This document shows, piece after piece, positions 34,317 through 43,525 of a stretch of DNA of 64,000 nt. A program made the translations under genes and the position numbers. The notes under the pieces are model-generated. The model was not told the DNA's origin. It did not search any database and was given only the letters and a program-made list of their open reading frames with translations. Origin of the DNA: Maricurvus nonylphenolicus (lineage in GTDB: Bacteria > Pseudomonadota > Gammaproteobacteria > Pseudomonadales > Cellvibrionaceae); NCBI RefSeq assembly GCF_042854845.1, contig NZ_AP031498.1:4216001-4280000 (forward strand), read 5' to 3'. Each line of letters begins with the position of its first letter. Within the stretch, counting starts at the first letter, position 1.

Positions 34317-35453
34317 TTATTTATTCTTCTTGGCAAAATCCAGCATACGTTGCAGTGGCTTCATCGCCTTAACGCGAATGGCTTCGTCCACAAAGATCTC
34401 ATTGCCTTCGCCATTTTCTAGCACAGCCAGCATATTATCCAGCTCGTTCATGGCCATCCACGGGCAGTTGGCACAGCTGCGACAGGTAGCGCCGCTACCG
34501 GCGGTTGGCGCAACGTGGAAAGTTTTATCGGGGCACAACTGCTGCATTTTGTAGAAAATGCCCTGGTCGGTGGCAACGATAAACTCCTGGTTATCCATGG
34601 TTTGTGCCGCTTTAATCAACTGCGAAGTGGAGCCTGCCACATCGGCTAACTCAACCACAGAGGCCGGTGATTCCGGGTGAACCAACACGGCGGCATCGGG
34701 GTACATCTTTTTCAGATCGATAATACCCTTGGCCTTAAATTCTTCGTGCACAATACAGGCGCTGTCCCACAGCAGCACATCGGCACCGGTTTCGCGCTCA
34801 ACATAACTGCCCAGGTGTTTGTCCGGAGCCCAAAGGATTTTCTCGCCATTGGCATCCAGGTGATCAACCACATCCAGGGCAATACTGGAGGTTACCACCC
34901 AGTCGGCACGGGCTTTAACAGCAGCCGAGGTATTGGCATAAACCACCACGGTGCGATCCGGATGCTGGTCACAGAATTCAGAGAATTCATCGATAGGACA
35001 ACCCAGATCCAGGGAGCAGGTCGCTTCCAGGGTGGGCATCAGAACGCGCTTTTCCGGGGTCAGGATCTTGGCTGTCTCACCCATAAACTTCACACCGGCA
35101 ACAATCAGGGTGTCGGCTGGGTGCTCGTTACCAAAACGGGCCATTTCCAGGGAGTCAGACACACAGCCGCCAGTCTCTTCAGCCAGGGCCTGGATGACCG
35201 GATCACAGTAATAGTGTGCAACCAACACAGCATTCTGAGCTTTCAGCTGAGCTTTGATCTTGTCTTTCAGAACTTCAACTTCTTCAGGTGTGTATTTGGG
35301 CTGGTCATACTGGTGCTGCAAATGCTCCAGTACCAGATCACGTGCCTTCAGCCTGTCGAATTCTGACACTTCAGCTTTGGTTGATGACTCTTCAACTTTT
35401 TTGGTTGAGGACTCTTCGGCCTTGGTGTTGGGGGCCTGTTCTACAACGGACAT
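34317..35453 (-). CDS. nadA: Quinolinate synthase A
   Basis: 378 residues from MSVVEQAPN. Condenses iminoaspartate with dihydroxyacetone phosphate to quinolinate for NAD. Iron-sulfur ligands are in LEATCSLDLGCP, WDSACIVHEEF and ATCRSCANCPWMAMN; the substrate motifs AHYYCDP and GVKFMGETAKIL are intact. The first 30 residues form an extension with two near repeats of VEESSTK that the usual protein lacks. The upstream frame is open 12 codons more without homology. Confidence 0.96.
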   Translation of the reverse strand: MSVVEQAPNTKAEESSTKKVEESSTKAEVSEFDRLKARDLVLEHLQHQYDQPKYTPEEVEVLKDKIKAQLKAQNAVLVAHYYCDPVIQALAEETGGCVSDSLEMARFGNEHPADTLIVAGVKFMGETAKILTPEKRVLMPTLEATCSLDLGCPIDEFSEFCDQHPDRTVVVYANTSAAVKARADWVVTSSIALDVVDHLDANGEKILWAPDKHLGSYVERETGADVLLWDSACIVHEEFKAKGIIDLKKMYPDAAVLVHPESPASVVELADVAGSTSQLIKAAQTMDNQEFIVATDQGIFYKMQQLCPDKTFHVAPTAGSGATCRSCANCPWMAMNELDNMLAVLENGEGNEIFVDEAIRVKAMKPLQRMLDFAKKNK

Positions 35454-35519
35454 AATAAGATGTTTCACTAACCTACGGATGTAACACACTATTTTACCAT
35501 ATATTGCCCCCCCGCATAC

Positions 35520-35554
35520 AAAAAAGCGCCTGACTGCATAGGCAGCCAGGCGCT
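35520..35554 (-). terminator. Terminator after the nitronate monooxygenase gene
   Basis: On the - strand AGCGCCTG...CAGGCGCT, 14-base loop, followed by TTTTTT. It lies 33 bases after the stop. Confidence 0.8.
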
Positions 35555-35586
35555 GGATCTCGCGGAAACGAGATGTAAATCTGGAA

Positions 35587-36558
35587 TTAAACCAGGGAAG
35601 TCAGACGCTGATTCACCAAGGCCTGAGCCTCTTTCACAATGCGCTCAACCAGCTCCTGACAGGTAGGAATATCGTTAATCAGGCCAGCAACCATACCGCA
35701 GGACCAGGCACCGATATCCATATCACCGTCCAGCATCACTTTCGGGTATACGCCCGCTACTTCTTCGATGATGTCTTCAAATTTGATGTCTTTACCCAGC
35801 TGGTCTTCCTTCTCCAGGATGCGCTCTACCGCTTTGTTGGTCAGCACACGCTCAGTGTTGCGCAGTGGACGCATTACCAGACGGGTATCCAGCTCGGTGG
35901 CCTGCAGGATGGCCTGCTTCACATTCTCATGTACCGGCGCTTCTTTGGTGGCGATAAAGCGGGTACCCATGTTCATACCTTCAGCACCCATGGCCATAGC
36001 GGCTACCAGGGAGCGGGCATCGGCCATACCACCGGAGGCGGCAAACGGGATTTCCAGCTCATCGGCAGCGCGCGGCAACAGGATCATATTCGGAATGTCG
36101 TCTTCACCCGGGTGACCACCACACTCAAAACCGTCTACCGATACCGCATCACAGCCAATGGACTGAGCCTTCAGGGCGTGACGTACAGAGGTACACTTGT
36201 GGATAACCTTAATGCCGGCATCTTTAAGCTGGGGCATATACTCCTGCGGGCTACGACCGGCAGTTTCTACAATCTTCACACCACCTTTGATAATGGCATC
36301 AATATAGGCTGGATAGTCTGGGGCATTGACGGTCGGCAGGAAGGTCAGGTTGACTGCAAATGGCTTGTCGGTCAGATCGTTACACTTGGCAATTTCATTG
36401 GCCAGATCACCGGCAGACTTCTGAGTCAGGCCAGTAATGGTACCCAAGCCACCAGCGTTGGATACAGCCGCTGCCAGCTCGGCAAAACCTACAAAGTGCA
36501 TTCCACCTTGCATGATGGGGTACTGGATATTAAACAGTTCGGTTAAGCGGGTTTTCAT
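35587..36558 (-). CDS. Nitronate monooxygenase family (FMN) protein
   Basis: 323 residues from MKTRLTELFNIQYPIMQGGM. TIM barrel of the NPD/NMO family: FMN-binding SNAGGLGTITGL, VHKCTSVRHALKAQSIGCDA, and DGFECGGHPGEDD with the catalytic-type His in GGHPG. GGMADARSLVAAMAMGAEGM is the phosphate-binding block. It oxidises nitronates with FMN, or belongs to the related enoyl reductases. The 28 upstream in-frame codons have no homology; GAGAG precedes the ATG. Confidence 0.9.
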   Translation of the reverse strand: MKTRLTELFNIQYPIMQGGMHFVGFAELAAAVSNAGGLGTITGLTQKSAGDLANEIAKCNDLTDKPFAVNLTFLPTVNAPDYPAYIDAIIKGGVKIVETAGRSPQEYMPQLKDAGIKVIHKCTSVRHALKAQSIGCDAVSVDGFECGGHPGEDDIPNMILLPRAADELEIPFAASGGMADARSLVAAMAMGAEGMNMGTRFIATKEAPVHENVKQAILQATELDTRLVMRPLRNTERVLTNKAVERILEKEDQLGKDIKFEDIIEEVAGVYPKVMLDGDMDIGAWSCGMVAGLINDIPTCQELVERIVKEAQALVNQRLTSLV

Positions 36559-36760
36559 AATTACTCTCTCAATCACTTGGTGCTTATTTAGGGTCGCAGA
36601 ATTTGTCAGTTTGGACGTAAATTTTGCCCATAGACATGCCAAAACAGACCCTAGGCTATCACAGGCTTTGCGGCCGGTACGCAGTTAAGAGGCGTTTTGT
36701 TGCAAAAGTGACAGCGATTTGGTGATAAGTGATTAGAGAGCAGCCAATGGGTTCCACTGA

Positions 36761-37669
36761 TTACTGGCTGATAGCGTTTATGGTTAAACGACTGACCCGA
36801 ACCTCTCCCGGACTTAAGGTCCAGGCATTGTTAAGGGCAGCCCCCCTTTCCAGACATACAAACTGTTTGTGGTGACTTGCACCTATATCAGCCATAGCGG
36901 CAGCGTTATCAGCCCCCGGATTCCAAACGATGGCACTGTCACAGTTTTCTCCGGTAACTGAAATAGCAGGTGTAGATTTGATGACCTGGGTTGAGGCTAC
37001 GTTTTCATAAACCCGATCAACCTCCCCCTGAAAGCTGATAGCGCCATCCTGGATAGCCGCTGCCAACCCTCGCGTGTTGTCCAAATATCGCTTGCTCTCC
37101 AAGCCTTCGATACGAACGGCCGATAAATTGCTAACCGGGTGATAACTGTGAAATGCCCAACTGAAAGGCATGGCTGCAGCGCCGCTATTGGTTGTGGATA
37201 TCTGCAGGCCTATTGCATCCGACAAGGTCACAACCAGCTCGACGCTGAAAGGGAAAGTAAACAGCTCCGGTTCCAACTGGGCATAAGTAAACAGGAATGT
37301 CAGCTGTGTGGCGCCGCCGGCAGTCGTTTCAGCCCGACTTAACTGCCAGTCGCGATTGCGCACAAAACCATGCTTGGGCTTTTCAGGGTCTAGCTGATTG
37401 ACGCCGAACCAGGGCAGACAAACGGGTATACCACCCCGCACTGCCTGACCGGGGATGAAGTTGGCATTTGGGCTTAGCCATAACAAAGGCTTACTGCCGT
37501 GGGGCGTAAACTCAAGCAACTGCGCCCCCTGCAACGCTACAACGGCCTCACAATAGGCATTGTTGATGAGCAGAAGCGGTAGCGCGGGGCCCTTGGAATG
37601 ATAGCGCTTGTTGGTATCGGTCAGGGTAATACTCTGATGACCGGCAATCAGTTGCTCAACTGCTTGCAT
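36761..37669 (-). CDS. D-hexose-6-phosphate mutarotase
   Basis: 302 residues; start ATG 37669 overlaps the last 14 bases of the LacI gene, so the two are one operon. Aldose-1-epimerase fold of the YeaD family: VVALQGAQLLEFTP, PLLWLSPNANFIPGQAVRGG, and FGVNQLDPEKPKHGFVR with the active-site His. It interconverts alpha and beta hexose 6-phosphates. In the maltose-type locus it would help the beta-glucose phosphates made by GH65 and PgmB to enter glycolysis. Confidence 0.88.
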   Translation of the reverse strand: MQAVEQLIAGHQSITLTDTNKRYHSKGPALPLLLINNAYCEAVVALQGAQLLEFTPHGSKPLLWLSPNANFIPGQAVRGGIPVCLPWFGVNQLDPEKPKHGFVRNRDWQLSRAETTAGGATQLTFLFTYAQLEPELFTFPFSVELVVTLSDAIGLQISTTNSGAAAMPFSWAFHSYHPVSNLSAVRIEGLESKRYLDNTRGLAAAIQDGAISFQGEVDRVYENVASTQVIKSTPAISVTGENCDSAIVWNPGADNAAAMADIGASHHKQFVCLERGAALNNAWTLSPGEVRVSRLTINAISQ

Positions 37670-38738
37670 CGGCCAACGCCTCTTCCATAGGCGTGTAATT
37701 GGGCTTGGCACCACAGGAACCACGCACCACCAACTCGGTAGCCAACATCGCCGAGGAGGCTTTCTCCTTATTGATCAGCGCCATTACCTTTGACACCAGA
37801 GCCTCGCCACCGGCATGAACCTGCTGGCGCACCGTGGTCAGCGGCGGGGTAAAAATCGAGGCAATGGGAATATCATCGAAACCGACAACACTGACGTCCT
37901 CTGGCACCCGCAAGCCATGTTCCTGCAGGGCTCTTATGGCCCCCATAGCGATATTATCGCTGGCGGCAAAAATGGCATCGAACCCCAGCGACTTGTCGGC
38001 CAGTAGTTCGGTAACTCGCTGGTAGCCAGAATTAATAGAAAACGCCGTCCCAAAATGATGCTCGTGAGACTCCAGCGAAGCCTGAGTTAGCGCCGCCATA
38101 TACCCCTGAAAACGGGCATCAATTTCCGGGTGGGCAATATCGCCCAGGAACACGATTTCGCTGCGCCCCAAGCTGATCAGATGATCGGTTGCGACCTTGC
38201 CACCATCAAAGTTATTACTGCCCACGGTACAGTAGGGCGTACCTTCTTTTTTGTTACCCCACACAACGATGGGGTCTCCATGTTTTTGCAATTCCCGCAG
38301 CGGAGAATCATCGGTTCCCTGACCGATGACAATCACACCATCGGCGCGCTGAGAGCCCAGCAGGTAATCATGCCAATCCTTTTGCTCCATGATGCGACTG
38401 GAAAACAACAGATCATAGTTATGCTGGCTTAATGCACCCGCAATACTACCGATCATGTCGAGCATAAAAGGGTCGGAGAAAGGCTGACCACTACTCTCCG
38501 TTGCATTGATCACCACCGAAACCGTATGACTACGCTGCAAGCGCAGGTTACGTGCACTCTCATTAATTTTGTAGTTCATCTCCCGGGCGATGTCCTGAAT
38601 GCGCTTACGGGTTTTCTCGGCAATCAGCTTGTTGTTATTCAGCGCCCGCGATACGGTGGATTCCGACACCCCCGCAGCCCGCGCGATATCAGACATGGAG
38701 GCCGGTGAGGATGTAGTATTGGTTGGAGCCTTGGGCAT
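37656..38738 (-). CDS. LacI-family transcriptional regulator
   Basis: 360 residues. The N-terminal helix-turn-helix is SMSDIARAAGVSESTVSRAL with NNNKLIAEKTRKRI following; the periplasmic-binding-like effector domain is complete (VIVIGQGTDD, FDAIFAASDNIAMGAIRAL, GFDDIPIA). AAGG precedes the ATG. An operator copy (38786-38799) lies 48 bases upstream, consistent with self-regulation. It likely controls the transporter, phosphorylase and receptor genes of the locus by binding TGCAATCGATTGCA (inference from site placement). Confidence 0.94.
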   Translation of the reverse strand: MPKAPTNTTSSPASMSDIARAAGVSESTVSRALNNNKLIAEKTRKRIQDIAREMNYKINESARNLRLQRSHTVSVVINATESSGQPFSDPFMLDMIGSIAGALSQHNYDLLFSSRIMEQKDWHDYLLGSQRADGVIVIGQGTDDSPLRELQKHGDPIVVWGNKKEGTPYCTVGSNNFDGGKVATDHLISLGRSEIVFLGDIAHPEIDARFQGYMAALTQASLESHEHHFGTAFSINSGYQRVTELLADKSLGFDAIFAASDNIAMGAIRALQEHGLRVPEDVSVVGFDDIPIASIFTPPLTTVRQQVHAGGEALVSKVMALINKEKASSAMLATELVVRGSCGAKPNYTPMEEALADASS

Positions 38739-38785
38739 AACGGACCTTGATGAAATCGTTCACTAAGGTGTCATTCTAGGCGGGC

Positions 38786-38799
38786 TGCAATCGATTGTA
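38786..38799. promoter_or_regulatory. LacI-type operator upstream of the regulator gene
   Basis: TGCAATCGATTGTA, one mismatch to the symmetrical site found three more times in this locus. It lies between the MFS and lacI genes. Confidence 0.7.
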
Positions 38800-38825
38800 T
38801 AGGGATAACTCCGGTGTTACAGGGC

Positions 38826-40088
38826 TCAGCTGACCGTGCGTGCATCACCCACCGGCGCTGCGGCGCCCTTTTCCGTTTCCCGCTTAAATAAATACAGGGT
38901 GACAAGGATAATAGTTAGAGGCACCAGCGACAGATAAAACGCCGTCTGCCCATCGAACTTACCAAACACAACCCCCGTGATAATTGAGCCCGTGGTGCCC
39001 CCCAATGCCGAGAAGATCACAATCAACCCAGTCATGGCTGCATGCTGTGGCTTAGGGAGAGCACTTAGCATCACCGAATTAATCGCCGGGTAGATAGGGG
39101 CCATAAACAGCCCGATCAATGGGAATATAAACGCCGCTATCGGGGCATTCGACCAGGAGATCTGAGGATTAGCTTCAACCCCAACCGTCAACGGCATGGT
39201 CAACAACACCAAAGCCCCCATGGCCAGCAGACAAACATTGAGCACCGGATACCAGTTCAACTTGCGCATAATAGCACCAGCACTTAGGCGGCCAATGGCC
39301 AGGCAGGCAGCAAAGATACTGGTAGCCTGTACACTCATTGCCGACGGCAGCTTTAAGATTTCATTATTAAAGGTCGGCAACCAGGTCCCAATACCCTGCT
39401 CAATCAACACATAGAGAAACGCCGATATCACAAAGATATACACCATAGGCTTGGTGACCAGCCTCAGCATATCGATAAAGTCCTGAGCCAGATGGCTATC
39501 ACCGCTATCATGCGCCTGGGACTCATCAAACGGTGTGAACACCAGCAACAGGAAGTTGAGAGCACACAGGCCTGCGAGCCACCAATACACCTGCAACCAA
39601 CTCTGGGATTTCGGATCACTGGAATCAATAAAGACGCTGAACAACCAATACCCGGCCAGCACCCCCACCATAAACACCCCCTCAATAGTATTGAGGGTAC
39701 TGGCATGCTCCTGTCTTGAGCGCGTCACCAATCCCACCGAGGAGTAAATCGAGACCTTAACCAAGGCAAAGGAAACCCCCGCGCACAAGAACAGCAGCTT
39801 GGTGGTCAGAAAACTCGGTATTAGCGGCATGGCGCAGCAGGCTATAGCAACAATAGCCAGGCCAATCATCATGGAGTTGCGAAATCCCACCCTCGGCAAA
39901 AATGAGGCTACCAGAAAGGAAACCACCGCAATGGGTAAATCCTTAAACCCCTCCAGCACACTGGCTCCCTGCTTACTGACATCGTAATTGTTGATGACCT
40001 GGAGAATAACAGTACCGACGCTATTGAGAAGGATGGCGAAGACGAAATAGGTCAGCAGGAGGCAGAGTTTAATACGCCAGTCTTTCAT
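38826..40088 (-). CDS. MFS sugar transporter
   Basis: 420 residues from ATG 40088 (GGGTGA upstream). Twelve membrane spans are predictable, with the usual loop LPRVGFRNSMMIG. The C-terminal half starts about residue 215. It belongs with the sugar:cation symporters of Bacteroidetes and gammaproteobacterial alpha-glucoside loci (fucose/glucose permease-like MFS). It is divergent from the GH65 gene with the palindromic operator between them, so it probably imports the disaccharide that GH65 cleaves. Confidence 0.88.
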   Translation of the reverse strand: MKDWRIKLCLLLTYFVFAILLNSVGTVILQVINNYDVSKQGASVLEGFKDLPIAVVSFLVASFLPRVGFRNSMMIGLAIVAIACCAMPLIPSFLTTKLLFLCAGVSFALVKVSIYSSVGLVTRSRQEHASTLNTIEGVFMVGVLAGYWLFSVFIDSSDPKSQSWLQVYWWLAGLCALNFLLLVFTPFDESQAHDSGDSHLAQDFIDMLRLVTKPMVYIFVISAFLYVLIEQGIGTWLPTFNNEILKLPSAMSVQATSIFAACLAIGRLSAGAIMRKLNWYPVLNVCLLAMGALVLLTMPLTVGVEANPQISWSNAPIAAFIFPLIGLFMAPIYPAINSVMLSALPKPQHAAMTGLIVIFSALGGTTGSIITGVVFGKFDGQTAFYLSLVPLTIILVTLYLFKRETEKGAAAPVGDARTVS

Positions 40089-40177
40089 CAATATTCACCC
40101 TATTTGTTATTAGAGATAGCGGCCGGGTAGCTGTACAAGGCCCTGAGGCAAAATATGCAATAACTCCATAATACCGA

Positions 40178-40217
40178 TATTTTCCCTTTTTGCAATCGAT
40201 TGCAAAAAGGGAAAATA
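40178..40217. promoter_or_regulatory. 40-base perfect palindrome with central operator
   Basis: The centre is TGCAATCGATTGCA (40191-40204); the symmetry continues outward without mismatch to 40178 and 40217, with AAAAAGGGAAAATA on the right and its complement on the left. It lies between the divergent MFS and GH65 genes and overlaps the -35 box of the GH65 promoter. Confidence 0.85.
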
Positions 40218-40228
40218 GGGTCTATGAT
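40200..40228 (+). promoter_or_regulatory. Promoter of the GH65-pgmB operon
   Basis: TTGCAA (40200-40205), 17-base spacer, TATGAT (40223-40228). The operator overlaps the -35 hexamer, a standard repression layout. Confidence 0.6.
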
Positions 40229-40261
40229 AATTTTCACCAATTATCTAATCCTGGTGTATGT

Positions 40262-42649
40262 ATGAGCCAACACATCCCCTCCTTCTATCCGGCCGACCCA
40301 TGGCAACTGAGAGAAACCCATTACGCCCCGGAGCAACTTCCGTTAAGTGAAACCTTGTTTGCCCTGGGCAATGGTTATCTCGGTATTCGCGGCGATTTTG
40401 AGGAAGCTGGCTTGGGCTCTTCCAGTGATGCAGCCCCAAGCAGCGGAACCTTTCTCAACGGCGTCTATACCTCAACACCCATCACCTACGGTGAAAAGGC
40501 ATACGGTTACGCTACTCATAATCAGTGTATGGTCACCGCACCCAATGGCAAGCTGATTGAATTGCGTGTGGATGGCGAACGTTTTTGTCTGGATCAGGGC
40601 GAACTGCTGGATTACGAGCGCACACTGGATTTTCGTACGGGTATCCTGCAACGCAAATTGACATGGCGCTCACCAACGGGCAAAACACTGGCCATTACAA
40701 TCCAACGCCTGGTATCACTGGATCACCAGCACCTGAGCGTTATCCACTATCAAGTGACCCCGATTGATTTCTCTGGTTGCATCCAATGGTTATCAGGACT
40801 CGATGCTAACCTGCCCTCCACCCCTCTTGAGGAAGGCGACGATCCGCGGGCAGGCTCTGGGGTGAGCGCCGGCGATATTGAATTACTGCAAAGGCAAGGC
40901 AGTGAAGATCAACTGCTGCTGTTGCAGCACATTCACAGTAGTGGTTTTGAACTGGCTTCCGGTGCAACGCATCGAATCAATGCAGCCGGTGATATCCGAG
41001 TGAATCACAGCAGCTCCAACAGCGGCGCCCAAGTAGAGTACAGCTGTAACGCAGCCAAAGGCGAAACTGTTAGCCTGACCAAGTACCTTGCTTATTATTC
41101 CTTTGCCACCGACAACGCCGAGCTAACAAAAAGCAACGACGACCACTTACAAGACTTACGCAGCCACCTGGATAATGTAGCCACCAAGAACTTTGCTGCT
41201 TACGCGTCCCAGCAACAAAAAAATTTGGAAAACTTCTGGTCCACCGCTGATATCGAAGTGCGCGGCGACCCAAGCCTGCAACAGGGCATTCGCTTTAATT
41301 TGTTTCATCTCTATCAGTCTCTGGGGCGCGACGGTAAAACCAATATTGCCGCTAAAGGTTTATCCGGCGACGGTTATGATGGTCACTATTTCTGGGATAC
41401 GGAAATTTATATTCTGCCGTTTTTTCTCTATACCCAACCGGCTATGGCGAGAAAACTGCTGGAGTACCGCCATCATATTCTTGACGCTGCTCGCCAGCGC
41501 GCTCGTGACCTGGCCATTGCCAAAGGAGCACTCTTCCCCTGGCGCACTATCGGCGGCGACGAGTGCTCGGCCTACTACCCGGCCGGTACCGCCCAGTACC
41601 ATATCAATGCCGATATTGCCTATGCGGTGCAGCGCTATTTTGACGCTACCGGCGATGCGGAATTTATGCGGGAGTACGGCGCGGAAATTGTGTTGGAATC
41701 CGCTCGCCTGTGGATAGAACTCGGTAACTATGATTACCAGGATCACTTCTGCATCAATACCGTTACCGGCCCCGACGAGTATACAGCGCTGGTAAATAAC
41801 AACTTCTATACCAATGTGATGGCCAAAAACCACTTGGCCTACGCATATGAAGTACACCAGTGGTTAGCAGAAGAATCACCGGAAACCCTGCAGTTGTTAA
41901 TCGACAAACTCGAACTAAGCGATGACGAACCTAAAGCCTGGCAAAAAGCATCTGCACAGATGTTTTTACCTTTTGACCAGACGCTGGGCATTCACGCTCA
42001 GGACGACGGCTTCCTCGATAAAAAAATCTGGGACTTTAACAATACACCTGCAGAGAATTACCCACTCTTGCTGCACTACCACCCGCTGACCATTTATCGT
42101 CACCAGGTCTGCAAGCAAGCAGACGTGTTGCTGGCACTGTTTTTACACAGTGACCAATTCAGCCAGGAACAGAAACAACAGGACTTCGATTACTACGAAG
42201 CCATTACCACGCACGACTCAACCCTGTCGGCCTGCATTCACAGTATTATTGCCAGCGAAGTGGGTTACACCGACAAAGCTCAGGCGTACTTTCAGCAAGT
42301 TGCGCGCATGGATCTCGATAACCATCACAACAACACCCAGTACGGCGTGCATACCGCGTGCATGGGCGGTGCCTGGATGTGCATGGTGAACGGCTTTGCC
42401 GGATTACGCATTGAAGACGAACAACTGCACTTTAACCCTTACCTGCCACCGGGCATGGAGGGTTACACATTCCGCATTCAATTTAAGGGCAGCCTGATTG
42501 AGGTCGATGTCCGATCCAAGGCCAGCGACGACGTAGATTACACCCTCATATCAGGGGCGCCGCTGACGATTCAGCATCGAGACAAGGAAATCCACTTACA
42601 CCCATCTGCAGGAGCCGACCAACCAACAGCCATAACGAGTATTGCATAA
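40262..42649 (+). CDS. GH65 glycoside phosphorylase (maltose/kojibiose type)
   Basis: 795 residues from MSQHIPSF. N-terminal beta-sandwich domain, then an (alpha/alpha)6 barrel with catalytic Glu in VTGPDEYTALVNNNFYTN and the substrate motifs GLSGDGYDGHYFWDTEIY and GGDECSAYYPAG. Inverting GH65 enzymes split alpha-linked glucose disaccharides with phosphate to beta-glucose 1-phosphate. The next gene is beta-phosphoglucomutase, which takes that product. Choice among maltose, kojibiose and nigerose cannot be read from the sequence. The stop overlaps the next ATG (TAATG). Confidence 0.93.
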   Translation: MSQHIPSFYPADPWQLRETHYAPEQLPLSETLFALGNGYLGIRGDFEEAGLGSSSDAAPSSGTFLNGVYTSTPITYGEKAYGYATHNQCMVTAPNGKLIELRVDGERFCLDQGELLDYERTLDFRTGILQRKLTWRSPTGKTLAITIQRLVSLDHQHLSVIHYQVTPIDFSGCIQWLSGLDANLPSTPLEEGDDPRAGSGVSAGDIELLQRQGSEDQLLLLQHIHSSGFELASGATHRINAAGDIRVNHSSSNSGAQVEYSCNAAKGETVSLTKYLAYYSFATDNAELTKSNDDHLQDLRSHLDNVATKNFAAYASQQQKNLENFWSTADIEVRGDPSLQQGIRFNLFHLYQSLGRDGKTNIAAKGLSGDGYDGHYFWDTEIYILPFFLYTQPAMARKLLEYRHHILDAARQRARDLAIAKGALFPWRTIGGDECSAYYPAGTAQYHINADIAYAVQRYFDATGDAEFMREYGAEIVLESARLWIELGNYDYQDHFCINTVTGPDEYTALVNNNFYTNVMAKNHLAYAYEVHQWLAEESPETLQLLIDKLELSDDEPKAWQKASAQMFLPFDQTLGIHAQDDGFLDKKIWDFNNTPAENYPLLLHYHPLTIYRHQVCKQADVLLALFLHSDQFSQEQKQQDFDYYEAITTHDSTLSACIHSIIASEVGYTDKAQAYFQQVARMDLDNHHNNTQYGVHTACMGGAWMCMVNGFAGLRIEDEQLHFNPYLPPGMEGYTFRIQFKGSLIEVDVRSKASDDVDYTLISGAPLTIQHRDKEIHLHPSAGADQPTAITSIA

Positions 42650-43308
42650 TGAATAACACTCAACACTTTGACGCCGTCATTTTTGATCTCGACGGTGTGA
42701 TTGCCAATACCGCCAAATTTCACTTTCTTGCCTGGCGCCAACTCGCCGAAGAATTGGGTATTCATCTGCCTGATGAAGCAGAGAGCCGCCTTAAAGGCTT
42801 GGAGCGCATGGCCTCGTTGGAGCTCATTCTTGCCGAGTCAGACGCTCACTACAGCGAAACGCAAAAGCAACTGCTGGCCGACAAGAAAAATAAACACTAC
42901 TGCCGCTTGATTGAAACCCTAACCCCAATGGATCTGTTAAGAGGCGCCGGTGAATTACTTGAACAACTGGTTATTCGGGATATTCCTGTCGCCCTGGCAT
43001 CCGCCAGCAAGAATGCGGCTGCGGTTATCGAACGCCTGGGCATTGCAGAGCGATTTACCTATATCGCCGATGCCAATCGTGTACAAAACCCTAAACCCGA
43101 CCCTGAAATATTCCTGATGGCGGCGCAAGGGCTCAATATTGCGCCTGCAGCCTGTCTGGCGATAGAAGATGCCGCTGCTGGAGTCGAATCCATCAACCGT
43201 GCCGGCATGTTTTCGGTCGGGGTTGGTAACCAACAGGAACTGGGTGAAGCCAATAAGGTTATTGGCTCATTAAACGAGTTTTCAGTTGAGGATTATTTTA
43301 AATCGTAA
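42649..43308 (+). CDS. pgmB: Beta-phosphoglucomutase
   Basis: 219 residues, HAD fold. The nucleophile motif is VIFDLDGVIANTA; the cap domain contains LKGLERMASLELIL; motif ALASASKNA and Lys in PKPDPEIFLMAAQGL; the acid motif is IEDAAAGVES. It turns beta-glucose 1-phosphate to glucose 6-phosphate. Coupled to GH65 by a one-base overlap. It is followed by an operator copy at 43309. Confidence 0.94.
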   Translation: MNNTQHFDAVIFDLDGVIANTAKFHFLAWRQLAEELGIHLPDEAESRLKGLERMASLELILAESDAHYSETQKQLLADKKNKHYCRLIETLTPMDLLRGAGELLEQLVIRDIPVALASASKNAAAVIERLGIAERFTYIADANRVQNPKPDPEIFLMAAQGLNIAPAACLAIEDAAAGVESINRAGMFSVGVGNQQELGEANKVIGSLNEFSVEDYFKS

Positions 43309-43322
43309 TGCAATCGATTGCT
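43309..43322. promoter_or_regulatory. LacI-type operator after pgmB
   Basis: TGCAATCGATTGCT, one mismatch to the symmetrical site. It starts directly after the pgmB stop codon. It forms a pair with the next site, 53 bases away (centre to centre), upstream of the TonB receptor. Confidence 0.75.
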
Positions 43323-43361
43323 TTTGGTTCTTTTTGATATAAAAACACCTTCAAATGATTA

Positions 43362-43399
43362 TGCAATCGATTGCAAAAGAGTTTCAGAGGGCGTAGTCT
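43362..43399 (+). promoter_or_regulatory. Operator and possible promoter of the TonB receptor
   Basis: Perfect TGCAATCGATTGCA at 43362-43375. As in the GH65 promoter, TTGCAA of the operator can serve as -35 (43371-43376), with 17 bases to a weak TAGTCT (43394). The receptor ATG is at 43526. Confidence 0.6.
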
Positions 43400-43525
43400 T
43401 TTATCCACAGGGAATGGGAATGATCACCTGAGTTGATATTGGCGATAACAACCAGCCCGGTAACCTAAAAAAGCAGTACTAATAAAAACACAATAACGAT
43501 AACGTCTCATGAGTGAGAGGATACG

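Noticed and set aside
34677..35366. Open frame of 229 codons on the + strand
   Set aside because: Antisense to nadA, which is fully supported by its iron-sulfur motifs.
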